Under the pieces are notes generated by a model. It worked only from the letters and a program-made list of their open reading frames with translations. It did no database searches and was not told where the DNA came from. A DNA stretch of 23,345 nucleotides from JBOHPP01 sp050731755 (GTDB lineage: Bacteria > Methylomirabilota > Methylomirabilia > Rokubacteriales > CSP1-6). A program made the translations under genes and the position numbers. The stretch is taken from positions 1 to 23,345 of the forward strand of contig JBOHPP010000110.1 in NCBI GenBank assembly GCA_050731755.1, in the 5' to 3' direction. Shown here piece after piece: positions 8,147 through 14,996 of the stretch; position 1 is the stretch's first letter; each line of letters opens with the position of its first letter.

Positions 8147-9430
8147 CTAGGCCTGCAAGGAGCGCAGCTTGCCGCTGGTCGGGATGCTGGGCGCCGATCG
8201 GTTGCTGACGATCGCCATGTCGAAGCGGAAGTCCTTCCCCCGCCCCCACTGCCCGCCGACCAGCGGCGTCTTGCTCACGTTGGGCACCGGCCCCTTGGCC
8301 CAGCCCACCGGGCCGACGATCGTATTGAGGTTCGTGCCCTTGATGGCGGCCACGATCGCGCTCTTGTCGTCGAGGCTGGCCGCGCGCTTGAGCGTGTCGA
8401 GCCCCACCTCGAACAGCGCGTGGATGAACCCGAGCGGCTGGGTCCACTGCTTCTTCGTCTCCTTCGTGTACGCGGCGGCCAGCGCGGCGGCGGTGGTTCC
8501 CGTCAGCGAGGACTTGAAGGGATGATGCGGCGTCCACCACACCTCGGTGGACATGCCGTCACCGAGGTCGCCCAGCGCCTCGACCGACCGCGGGAAGAGC
8601 AGCGCCTTGCCCACGGTGGCGATCTTCGGCCGGAACCCCTGCTGAGCGGCCTGCTTCCAGAAGGTGGTCCAGTCCGGGGGCAGCGGCACCCCGGTCACGA
8701 TCTCGACCTTCTCGTTCTTGAAGGTGGCAATCTGCGCCGAGAAGTCGTCGGTGAGGTTCGGGTAGCGGCCGGGGTCCACCACCTTGTAGCCGGCCTGGGT
8801 CAGCGCCGGCGGGAAGCCGCGCTGGCGATCGCTCCAGGCGTTGCCGTCGCCGTCGTTCGGCCACAATGCCCCCACCACCTTGTTCGTGGGCAGGCTGTTC
8901 CACATGTCGACGAAGACGCCGATGATGTCCTCGAGCCCCCAGAAGAAGTGATACGTCGACTTGAACCCGACGTCGGGCTTGCCCCCGCGGGCAAAGAACC
9001 AGGGCTGCCAGGGCGCGACGGTGGAGATGCACGGCGTGCCGTTGACCTCGCACTGGTCGGAGACGGGATTGGTCGTCTCCGGCGTGGAGGCCACCAGCAT
9101 CAAGTCGACCTTGTCGGACAGGATCAGCCGCGAGGCCACCTCGGCGGCGCGGTTGGGATCGGACTGACTGTCGCGCACGAGGATCTCGACGGCGTGGGCG
9201 CGATCGCGGATCGTGAGCCCGCGGCCCACGGCCTGCCGCACGCCGGCGATGACGAAGCTGTCGGCCTCGCCGAAGCCGGCCAGCGGCCCCGTCTGGGGGC
9301 TGACGTAGCCGATCTTGATCGTCCGCGCCTGGCTGGCGGCCACACCGGGTCGCAAGCCCGCCGCCGCCACCGTGCCGGCGGCGGTGATGCGCATGAAATC
9401 GCGACGCCCCACCCTCGCGCTGCGTACCAT
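8147..9430 (-). CDS. ABC transporter substrate-binding protein (LivK-like, Tat signal)
   Basis: A 427-residue periplasmic binding protein of the branched-chain amino-acid/amide/aromatic class (type I periplasmic fold). The N-terminus carries a twin-arginine signal (GRRDFMRI, R9-R10) followed by an alanine-rich hydrophobic stretch and a likely cleavage near residues 32-35, so it would be exported folded. The mature protein begins with the typical IKIGYVSPQTGPLAGFGEAD. ATG 9430 has a perfect AGGAGG five bases upstream; the frame is open further upstream to 9868 but that region runs into the terminator and the next gene. First gene of the livGFHM-cupin-amidase-lmbE operon. It probably sets the specificity of the transporter; the ligand cannot be named from sequence. 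Confidence 0.92.
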   Translation of the reverse strand: MVRSARVGRRDFMRITAAGTVAAAGLRPGVAASQARTIKIGYVSPQTGPLAGFGEADSFVIAGVRQAVGRGLTIRDRAHAVEILVRDSQSDPNRAAEVASRLILSDKVDLMLVASTPETTNPVSDQCEVNGTPCISTVAPWQPWFFARGGKPDVGFKSTYHFFWGLEDIIGVFVDMWNSLPTNKVVGALWPNDGDGNAWSDRQRGFPPALTQAGYKVVDPGRYPNLTDDFSAQIATFKNEKVEIVTGVPLPPDWTTFWKQAAQQGFRPKIATVGKALLFPRSVEALGDLGDGMSTEVWWTPHHPFKSSLTGTTAAALAAAYTKETKKQWTQPLGFIHALFEVGLDTLKRAASLDDKSAIVAAIKGTNLNTIVGPVGWAKGPVPNVSKTPLVGGQWGRGKDFRFDMAIVSNRSAPSIPTSGKLRSLQA

Positions 9431-9498
9431 TCCAGCCTCCTGTTCGAGCGCGGCCTTGGCCCGCGCCACCGTGTCGCACCCCGCGTGAACGGGGAGGT

Positions 9499-9527
9499 TT
9501 GGAGGGGGCGGCCGCTGCCCCCTCCAA
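9499..9527 (-). terminator. Hairpin terminator after the dioxygenase operon
   Basis: A perfect 11-bp stem, TTGGAGGGGGC (9499-9509) with GCCCCCTCCAA (9517-9527), and a 7-base loop. It lies 32 bases beyond the stop codon of the large dioxygenase subunit and 69 bases before the binding-protein start, where a boundary between two operons is expected. There is no long U-tract, as is common in GC-rich genomes. Confidence 0.7.
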
Positions 9528-9558
9528 GTCCATAACCGGCGAAGCCCCCCTCCGGGGA

Positions 9559-10545
9559 TTAAAACTGCACGGGCGTCGGCGGCATCTTGCCGCTGGCGTA
9601 AAGCGAGGGCAGGTCTGGCGACGCGTTCTCCCACACCAGGAGCATCGAGCGCTTGGGCGAGAACCCGCGGTGACGGATGTCGGCCGGCATGGCCGCCACG
9701 TCGCCAGCCTTCATCACCACCCGGGCCCGAACCGCCCCGGTGTCCCGGTCCTCGACTTCCCAGTGGATCTCGTCGCTGAGCTGCACGAACCACTCGACGC
9801 GGTCGTTGCCGTGGATCACGGGCAGGATGTACTCCTCGGTGGTGGGGCAGTAGAGGCTCGCCTTGCACACCGAGACCACCGACGGGTTCCAGGTGACGTC
9901 GGAGCGGGAGAGGTAGGCGAAGAGGTTGAAGGCCACCACCTGGTCCTCGAACCCGGGCTCGGCCTTCACCTCCGGCTCGTCCTGGCGCACGTCGCGGAAG
10001 TGGCGGTTGATCGGGAAGCCGGCCTCGTCGCTCCGCTTCGGCTCGTCGCCGGGACAGCCGATCATCCGCTTGGCAGTGACACGGTGGCGGGTGATCGCCC
10101 GCTTGTTGCTGCCGTTCTTGGGGCCGAAGGCGCTGCCCGTCTCGGCGGGGCTGGCGAAGGGATCGAAGGTCGAGTTGGTCCAGTCCTCGAGCGTGGCCTC
10201 GAACACGCGCTGGATGAGCGGGGTCTTGAAATTCTCAGAGTAGTCGAGCCCAGCGCGGCGGTAGTGATCGTTGAACCGGCCGGCAAAGAGATCCACCGTG
10301 CCGTAGTGGTTGATAGTGCCCACCACGCCGTCGAAGTTCACGATGCCATAGAAGAAGCCCCAGGCGATGTCGCGCTGCAGCGCTTTCAAGAAGGCGTCCA
10401 CCGGCATGAGGTGACGGCCCTGGGGCCACGTGATGTGGGCGAAGTACTCGTCCCGCTCGAAGGTGAACCGGCCCAGGGCGAAGCTGCGGTAGCCGTGTCG
10501 GTTGGGCTCGATGCTGCCGATCTCGGGCAGGGTCTCAGTCGTCAT
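9559..10545 (-). CDS. hapD: Hydroquinone 1,2-dioxygenase, large subunit (HapD/PnpD-like)
   Basis: A 328-residue protein that I assign to the large catalytic subunit of two-component (type II) hydroquinone 1,2-dioxygenase. This enzyme is a cytoplasmic Fe(II) enzyme that opens hydroquinone to 4-hydroxymuconic semialdehyde in 4-nitrophenol and 4-hydroxyacetophenone breakdown. The iron ligands I recall for PnpD (H256, N258, E262, H303) have exact counterparts in spacing: H245, N247 and E251 in VIHGNDRVEWF, and H292 in ADIRHRGFS. The N-terminus (EIGSIEPNRHGYRSFALG) and the WGFFYGIVNFD block also fit. ATG 10545 has a GAGGAGGAG ribosome binding site. The small subunit gene lies 20 bases upstream, matching the known two-gene layout. 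Downstream pathway genes (semialdehyde dehydrogenase, maleylacetate reductase) are not in the window. A related substituted hydroquinone could be the true substrate. Confidence 0.85.
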   Translation of the reverse strand: MTTETLPEIGSIEPNRHGYRSFALGRFTFERDEYFAHITWPQGRHLMPVDAFLKALQRDIAWGFFYGIVNFDGVVGTINHYGTVDLFAGRFNDHYRRAGLDYSENFKTPLIQRVFEATLEDWTNSTFDPFASPAETGSAFGPKNGSNKRAITRHRVTAKRMIGCPGDEPKRSDEAGFPINRHFRDVRQDEPEVKAEPGFEDQVVAFNLFAYLSRSDVTWNPSVVSVCKASLYCPTTEEYILPVIHGNDRVEWFVQLSDEIHWEVEDRDTGAVRARVVMKAGDVAAMPADIRHRGFSPKRSMLLVWENASPDLPSLYASGKMPPTPVQF

Positions 10546-10565
10546 GGCGGCTCCTCCTCGGGCGA

Positions 10566-11081
10566 TCAGGACCGCGAGCGCGGGGTGGTCTGACAGATCT
10601 CGGCCCAGCGCTCGACGGTGTCGCGCCCGGCGAGGGTCTGGAGCAGGATCACGCCGGGCCGCGCCGCATGGAACTGGTAGGCGGCGCCGGCCGGCAGCAG
10701 GGTCATGTGCCCGCGCCGGGCCCGCACCACACCCATCTTCGGCCCGGCTGGAGTTCCCTTCAGCGCGATGGACCCGCGCGTTCCGGCCGGCACCGCTCCG
10801 GCGTCGGCGAGCTTGAGCAGCCGGATCTCCACGTCGCCGTCCAGGACCAGCGCGAACTCGTCGTGGGCGGCGGCGCGCCACTCGGACGTGCCCTCGGCCC
10901 GGATGGCCTCGATCACGTACTCGATGTTCTTACCGACCGCGACCTTTTCGTAGGGCCGCGCCTTCGACGCCACTTCGAAGCAGTTGGAGAAGACGTAGTT
11001 GCGCGGGTCGTCGTTGATGACTTCGACGCCGCCCTTCTCCCAGCGCTCGAGCGAGCCGAACCGCGTGGTGGGTTCGCTCAT
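10566..11081 (-). CDS. hapC: Hydroquinone 1,2-dioxygenase, small subunit (HapC/PnpC-like)
   Basis: A 171-residue cupin-fold protein matching the small subunit of type II hydroquinone dioxygenase in size and in recognisable segments: NYVFSNCFEVASKARPYEKV, VAVGKNIEYVIEAIRAEG, AHDEFALVLDG, RRGHMTLLPAGAAYQF and a C-terminal VERWAEICQT. The small subunit pairs with the large one to form the active heterotetramer. The start ATG 11081 follows AAAGGAG seven bases upstream. It is the first gene of a two-gene operon, with a sigma70-like promoter at 11135-11162 and a terminator after the large subunit. Assignment rests on memory of the HapC/PnpC pattern and on the neighbouring large subunit. Confidence 0.83.
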   Translation of the reverse strand: MSEPTTRFGSLERWEKGGVEVINDDPRNYVFSNCFEVASKARPYEKVAVGKNIEYVIEAIRAEGTSEWRAAAHDEFALVLDGDVEIRLLKLADAGAVPAGTRGSIALKGTPAGPKMGVVRARRGHMTLLPAGAAYQFHAARPGVILLQTLAGRDTVERWAEICQTTPRSRS

Positions 11082-11134
11082 CGTCGACTCCTTTCTCCGC
11101 CGGGTGTGGCTGGACGTGGACGTGGGACGCTTCT

Positions 11135-11162
11135 ATTAATGGGGTGGGGCCGGGCTTGTCAA
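11135..11162 (-). promoter_or_regulatory. Promoter of the dioxygenase operon
   Basis: On the minus strand a perfect TTGACA (11157-11162) is followed after 16 bases by ATTAAT (11135-11140), one of the few AT-rich spots in the region. The predicted transcript would start about 45 bases before the small-subunit ATG. Confidence 0.6.
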
Positions 11163-11187
11163 GCGGCCCAGGCGGGAAGGTATGGTG

Positions 11188-11217
11188 AGGCGGGCGCCGC
11201 GCTCACGGCGCCCGCCT
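11188..11217 (-). terminator. Hairpin terminator after the membrane peptide gene
   Basis: A perfect 12-bp stem, AGGCGGGCGCCG (11188-11199) with CGGCGCCCGCCT (11206-11217), and a 6-base loop. It sits 18 bases past the stop of the 26-residue membrane peptide and upstream of the dioxygenase promoter, so it separates the two minus-strand units. No U-run follows. Confidence 0.65.
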
Positions 11218-11235
11218 GGACCGGCAGCCGGCGGG

Positions 11236-11316
11236 CTACCGGCCGATGCCGATCAGGAACAGAATCAGGATCAGGCTGAGTGGGACGCCAAGCAACCAGA
11301 GCAGTATGAGGAACAT
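11236..11316 (-). CDS. 26-residue hydrophobic membrane peptide
   Basis: A short gene of 26 codons plus TAG. It starts at ATG 11316 with GGAGG six bases upstream, and the start lies 12 bases after the stop of the four-helix membrane protein. The peptide begins MFLILLWLLG, continues with a second run of leucine, isoleucine and phenylalanine, and ends in a single arginine, so it is one transmembrane helix with almost no soluble part. The ribosome binding site, coupling to the upstream gene and the terminator 18 bases after its stop support a real gene. Possible roles include a small subunit of the upstream membrane protein or a regulator of it; neither can be shown here. Confidence 0.65.
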   Translation of the reverse strand: MFLILLWLLGVPLSLILILFLIGIGR

Positions 11317-11328
11317 GCGATCCTCCAG

Positions 11329-11907
11329 CTAGGCCGCCCGCCGGGGACGCTCGTACGTCGCCTCGGCCTGTCGGCGGCGGTAGTATGCGAAAGTCATGGG
11401 CTCGCCCGACGCCATCCAGGCGCCCAGGGCGCTCCCGACGAGGCCCAGCAGCAACGCTACGACGGTTGTGACCGCCGTGTTACGGAAGGCGGCGGCCACC
11501 GCCGTGTCGGTGGGGACGGCACCGGCGAGCCCGCCGTACCAACCGCCCAGGTAACCACCCGACCCCAGAGCGCCGAGCAGCATCATGAACGGCAGCGTCA
11601 TCAGCCAGACGATCGCCCCGTGCAGCATCGCGAACTCCGCCCGCAGGAATCCGGCGATCCGCGTGACCACCCAGCCGCCGACGACGAACGCGAAGAAGGC
11701 TCCGCCGATACTGAAGATCGCGCTGACCAGGCGGACGTTCCGCCAATCGGCCGGCTTGGCGATCTGGTGGGCACCGATGGCATAGCCGATCAAGCCGATG
11801 AGGACGCCGACGGCCACCGCCGCCAGCGCGCCAACCCATACCGCGCTCCAGGCCACCGGCCAGGCCTGGAAACGGCTCTCCGTTGTGACCAACGGTTCAT
11901 CCATCAT
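11329..11907 (-). CDS. Four-helix membrane protein of unknown function
   Basis: A 192-residue integral membrane protein. About four hydrophobic segments are visible: VWVGALAAVAVGVLIGLIGY (24-43), FSIGGAFFAFVVGGWVV (65-81), the AIVWLMTLPFMMLLGALG region (98-115) and TAVTTVVALLLGLVGSALGAW (144-164). It ends with a basic cytoplasmic tail (RRRQAEATYERPRR). Glycines are frequent inside the helices. It resembles small uncharacterised membrane proteins with a YrzE/TIGR04086-like layout, but I do not recognise it firmly. ATG 11907 follows a GGGAGG site; a second ATG at 11904 is also possible. It is followed by the 26-residue membrane peptide, probably in the same transcript. Confidence 0.8.
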   Translation of the reverse strand: MMDEPLVTTESRFQAWPVAWSAVWVGALAAVAVGVLIGLIGYAIGAHQIAKPADWRNVRLVSAIFSIGGAFFAFVVGGWVVTRIAGFLRAEFAMLHGAIVWLMTLPFMMLLGALGSGGYLGGWYGGLAGAVPTDTAVAAAFRNTAVTTVVALLLGLVGSALGAWMASGEPMTFAYYRRRQAEATYERPRRAA

Positions 11908-12036
11908 CTTGAGTTACCTCCCGCCAGCGTAGGAGTAGCAGCGGTTATGCCATCAGCCCCGGGCGATGGTGGCGGTGGAGGAAATCACTGTGTGTAACTC
12001 TTGCGATGGAGGGCCGCTGCCCTTTCGAGGGATCGC

Positions 12037-12462
12037 TCAGGCCGGTATGACGTGGAGCCCGAGGGCGCGTCCGGCAGCGCGCACCCTCTCGTCCAGGCTG
12101 AGCAAGGCGAGATCCGGGACCACTGCCCTGGCCACCAGCACGCTGGCGAGATGAAGCGCGTCGAGAGTGCGAACGGGCTCTCCCGGGAAGGGGCTCCGGG
12201 CCCGCTCGACGACGTCACGCTCGATCCGCATGAGATTCCAGTGTGCGGCGGCGGCGCCCAAGCTTCTGCGCAGGCGGAGCGCGTCGGAGTCGGGGAGGGC
12301 TCGGGTCGCTTGCTGCCGAATCAAGATGCGGTTGCACTCCACGAGCGTCAGGTCTGAGGCCACCACTAGAGCGGACCGGGCCAGGGCCTGGCGCACCGCT
12401 TCGCCCCGTGGTTCGCCGAGCAACCAGCCCAGGACCGCGCTGGACTCGGCGTAGAGGTTCAG
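12037..12462 (-). CDS. vapC: PIN-domain toxin, VapC-like ribonuclease
   Basis: A 141-residue PIN-domain protein, the toxin of a type II toxin-antitoxin pair; VapC toxins are Mg-dependent ribonucleases that cut tRNA or rRNA. Candidate acidic active-site residues are E6 (NLYAESSAVLGWLLGE), E42 (TLVECNRIL), D101 (TLDALHLASVL) and D124 (LLSLDER). The first is Glu instead of the usual Asp, a recurrent variant in this subfamily. There is no ATG, GTG or TTG that preserves the first strand: the only candidate is CTG 12462, which overlaps the antitoxin stop codon (CTGA). A TTG at 12423 would remove the first catalytic position. A GAGGAG site lies 11 bases before the CTG. Confidence 0.87.
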   Translation of the reverse strand: MNLYAESSAVLGWLLGEPRGEAVRQALARSALVVASDLTLVECNRILIRQQATRALPDSDALRLRRSLGAAAAHWNLMRIERDVVERARSPFPGEPVRTLDALHLASVLVARAVVPDLALLSLDERVRAAGRALGLHVIPA

Positions 12463-12749
12463 GGTCCGCCGCGCTCCTCGTCGAGCACCCGTTGGAGCTC
12501 GCCGCGCTTGAGCCGCTTGGGCATACGACGGTAGAGCCTCGGATCGTTTGAGGCGCCGAGCGAGACCAGCCCTCGCCGCGCGAGCCCGGCTAAGGCTTGC
12601 CGCGCGTCACCTCCAAGCTCGGCCCGCGGAGGCAGCAACTCCGCCACGACTTCACCCCGGTCGGTGATCTGGATCTCGTGCCCCGATCGCACCTGCTGCA
12701 CGTAGTGGCTGAGGCGATTCTTCAGCTCGCGGAGGCCAACTCGCTTCAT
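12459..12749 (-). CDS. Phd/YefM-family antitoxin
   Basis: A 96-residue antitoxin. The N-terminal 50 residues show the Phd/YefM DNA-binding fold (MKRVGLRELKNRLSHYVQQV, then EIQITDRGEVVAELLP); the charged C-terminal half (RRMPKRLKRGELQRVLDEE) is the expected toxin-binding tail. It should bind the VapC-like toxin and repress its own promoter. The gene overlaps the toxin by a few bases. Start ATG 12749 has no ribosome binding site, and the predicted promoter puts the transcript start at or within a base or two of the ATG, so the mRNA is probably leaderless. Confidence 0.9.
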   Translation of the reverse strand: MKRVGLRELKNRLSHYVQQVRSGHEIQITDRGEVVAELLPPRAELGGDARQALAGLARRGLVSLGASNDPRLYRRMPKRLKRGELQRVLDEERGGP

Positions 12750-12755
12750 GGCGCC

Positions 12756-12784
12756 AATGTAGCCTCACGAAGCCACATCGTCAA
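12756..12784 (-). promoter_or_regulatory. Promoter of the toxin-antitoxin operon with palindrome at the start codon
   Basis: On the minus strand TTGACG (12779-12784) and TACATT (12756-12761) are separated by 17 bases. With a normal 6-base distance, transcription begins at 12749, the A of the antitoxin ATG. The palindrome TGGCGCCA (12749-12756) lies between the -10 box and the start codon and is a reasonable operator for antitoxin autoregulation. Confidence 0.6.
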
Positions 12785-12796
12785 CGTCTCTTTCGG

Positions 12797-12826
12797 TTGA
12801 CATATCCTGGCCGGCGGGGTTACTGC
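12797..12826 (+). promoter_or_regulatory. Possible promoter of the acyl-CoA ligase
   Basis: On the plus strand a perfect TTGACA (12797-12802) is followed after 18 bases by TACTGC (12821-12826). The -35 box is good and the -10 box weak. The position suits the ligase ATG at 12858 and is divergent from the toxin-antitoxin promoter. Confidence 0.4.
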
Positions 12827-12857
12827 TCCCAGGGCTCTATCGACCGAGGCGACTGCG

Positions 12858-14471
12858 ATGCCCCAGACGGTCTTCGAGGCGTTCATGGCGACGGCCGAGG
12901 CCGCGCCCGACAACGTCTTCCTCTGCGCGCCGCCGGCGCCCGGTCGCGCCTACCACCCGAACGGCGTCGAGTTCACCTATGGCCAGACGCGGGCGGCGGT
13001 GCTCGATCGGCGCGAGACCTACGCCGCCGCCGGGTACGGCCATGGCCACCGCGTGGCCCTCCTGCTCGAGAACCGTCCGGATTTCTTCTTTCACTACCTG
13101 GCGCTGAACGCGCTCGGCGTCTCCGTCGTGCCCATCAACCCCGACTACCGGCACGAGGAGATGCTCTACCAGATGGAGCACTCCGAGGCCGACCTGGCCG
13201 TGGCGATCACCGCGCGAGTGGAGGACCTGCGGGCCGTCGCCCGCGAGCGGGTCAAGCCGCTGTCCGTCGTCTCCGCCGAGCGCATGCCGGCGAGCCTGCC
13301 CAGGCCGGGGGCGGCGCCGCGGCCCGGGCCGCCCGGGCTCACGACCGAGACGAGCCTGCTCTACACCTCGGGCACCACCGGGCGGCCCAAGGGCTGCATC
13401 CTGACCAATTTCTACTACCTCAACAACGCCGCCTGGTACCGCGACCTCGGTGGCCGGGTCCGCTTCGAGTACGGCCGGGAGCGTATCTTGAACCCCCTGC
13501 CCTTGTTCCACATGAACGCTCAGGCGCTGACCGCCACCTGCGCCATCCTCACTGCCAACTGCCTGGCCCAGCCCGAGCGCTTCAGCCCCGGCCGCTGGTG
13601 GAAGGACGTCGTCAACTCGAAGGCGACCATCATCCACTACCTCGGCGTCATGCCGCCGCTCCTGCTGAACCAGGCGGAGGTGCCCGAGGAGCGCGCGCAC
13701 CGCGTGAAGTTCGGCATCGGCGCCGGTGTGGAGCCCGCGCTCCACCCGCGGTTCGAGGAGCGCTTCGCATTCCCCCTGATCGAGGTGTGGGGAATGACCG
13801 AGACCGGACGCATCATGGCCGACAGCCACGAGCCCCGGCAGACCACCACCCGAGCCTTCGGCCGACCGTTCGGCGGCTTCGAAGGCAAGGTGGTGGACGA
13901 CACGGACCAGGAGGTCCCGCGGGAGATCGAGGGTGAGTTGCTCGTGCGCTGGGGCGGACCCGAAGGCCCCCGCCACGGCTTCTTCGCCGGCTACCTCAAG
14001 AACGCCGAGGCCACCGACGAGGCGTGGCGCGGCGGCTGGTTCCACACCGGCGACGTGGTCCGCCAGGCGGCCGACGGGATGCTCTACTTCGTCGACCGCA
14101 AGAAGAACATCATTCGCCGCTCCGGGGAGAACATCGCCGCCGCCGAGGTGGAGGCCTGTCTGCAAGCCCACGAGGCCGTGGCCCAAGTGGCGGTGTTGGC
14201 CGTGCTCGACGAGATCCGTGACGAGGAAGTGATGGCCTGCGTGGTGCCGATGGCCGGCCTGACGCCGGACCGGGCCCTGGCCTCACAATTACAAGATTGG
14301 TGTCTGGAGCGCCTGGCGTACTTCAAGGCCCCGGGCTGGGTGCTCTTCGTCGAGCGCCTGCCCACGACGGGGACGCAGAAGGTTCAAAAGACGCAGATCT
14401 TTCCCAAGGGCGAGGATCCGCGGCGGCGGCCGGGCGCGCTCGACCTGCGCGAGCGGAAGAAGCGGCGCTGA
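12858..14471 (+). CDS. AMP-binding acyl-CoA ligase (CaiC/FadD-like)
   Basis: A 537-residue member of the ANL adenylate-forming family, which activates a carboxylic acid with ATP and transfers it to CoA. The motifs are complete: P-loop YTSGTTGRPKG (169-179), WGMTE (311-315), GWFHTGD (393-399), the hinge region DRKKNIIRRSGENI (413-426) and the C-terminal catalytic lysine K508 in TGTQKVQK. The overall pattern, including ENRPDFFFHYLALNALGVSVVPINPDYR, is closest to crotonobetaine/carnitine-type and medium-chain acyl-CoA ligases. No signal peptide is seen. It is the only large plus-strand gene between two minus-strand blocks and ends 12 bases from the convergent neighbour. The acid substrate is unknown; a link to aromatic breakdown in the block to the left is possible but not shown. 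Confidence 0.9.
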   Translation: MPQTVFEAFMATAEAAPDNVFLCAPPAPGRAYHPNGVEFTYGQTRAAVLDRRETYAAAGYGHGHRVALLLENRPDFFFHYLALNALGVSVVPINPDYRHEEMLYQMEHSEADLAVAITARVEDLRAVARERVKPLSVVSAERMPASLPRPGAAPRPGPPGLTTETSLLYTSGTTGRPKGCILTNFYYLNNAAWYRDLGGRVRFEYGRERILNPLPLFHMNAQALTATCAILTANCLAQPERFSPGRWWKDVVNSKATIIHYLGVMPPLLLNQAEVPEERAHRVKFGIGAGVEPALHPRFEERFAFPLIEVWGMTETGRIMADSHEPRQTTTRAFGRPFGGFEGKVVDDTDQEVPREIEGELLVRWGGPEGPRHGFFAGYLKNAEATDEAWRGGWFHTGDVVRQAADGMLYFVDRKKNIIRRSGENIAAAEVEACLQAHEAVAQVAVLAVLDEIRDEEVMACVVPMAGLTPDRALASQLQDWCLERLAYFKAPGWVLFVERLPTTGTQKVQKTQIFPKGEDPRRRPGALDLRERKKRR

Positions 14472-14483
14472 AACGCTGGCGCC

Positions 14484-14954
14484 TCACGGCGGCTTCTGAG
14501 ACCCCTCGGCCTCGCGAATCGGCTGGCGCCAGTCGATGACGACCTTCTTGCGGTCCAGCGGATCCACCCGCACGGCCACCACCGCCCCGGGGGCGAGTCG
14601 CGCCAGCAGCTCCGGATCGACAGCCTGCTTCACTTCGACCGGATAGAGGCCGCCCGCTTCCACGGTGAGGCCGAAGCGGACGATCGGGTAGTGACGGTTG
14701 TAGCGCCACCCGGTCGCTTTCAGTGACGTGATGGTGGCCGACCCCGGGGTCCCCTTCTCGAGCACCTCCTCATCTCCCGTGAAGGAGCTGAAGAGCCGCA
14801 CGAGGACGGGCACCCCGAACAGAGCGGCGGTGACCATGAGGACGACGGCGAGGACGGCTTCCCACCGTGTCTCCGGTACGGTGACAGCGACCGCCGCGAA
14901 AACGGCAGCGAAGACCAGCAGCAGGCCCCGCGCCACCTGGCCCCAGAGTCTCAT
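14484..14954 (-). CDS. Small membrane protein with DUF3592-like soluble tail
   Basis: A 156-residue protein with two N-terminal transmembrane helices (about 7-26 and 33-54) and a soluble beta-rich tail of about 90 residues. The tail (GTPGSATITSLKATG, then YPIVRFGLTVEAGG and VVAVRVDPLDRKKVVIDW) has the pattern of a DUF3592 unit: a 'modified carrier' strand, a YR-type strand and a final 'V.VRxDPxD...V.ID' strand as in the two DUF3592 proteins upstream. I infer a third, diverged member of that family. It is the last gene of the minus-strand envelope block, 42 bases after the secreted protein, and lacks a strong ribosome binding site. Confidence 0.75.
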   Translation of the reverse strand: MRLWGQVARGLLLVFAAVFAAVAVTVPETRWEAVLAVVLMVTAALFGVPVLVRLFSSFTGDEEVLEKGTPGSATITSLKATGWRYNRHYPIVRFGLTVEAGGLYPVEVKQAVDPELLARLAPGAVVAVRVDPLDRKKVVIDWRQPIREAEGSQKPP

Positions 14955-14996
14955 GGCTCTAGCGGCCGGGGCGCTTCTCGCCGCGTAGCGGCTTCA

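Noticed and set aside
7883..9535. 550-codon plus-strand open frame over livG and the binding protein
   Set aside because: It is antisense to genes with clear motifs, has no recognisable domain or start signal, and runs across the 9499-9527 hairpin.
12010..12023. Short AGGGC/GCCCT hairpin after the toxin gene
   Set aside because: A 5-bp stem with no U-run is too weak to call a terminator.
12837..14186. 449-codon minus-strand open frame over the acyl-CoA ligase
   Set aside because: The plus-strand frame carries all ligase motifs; the minus-strand frame is a shadow.
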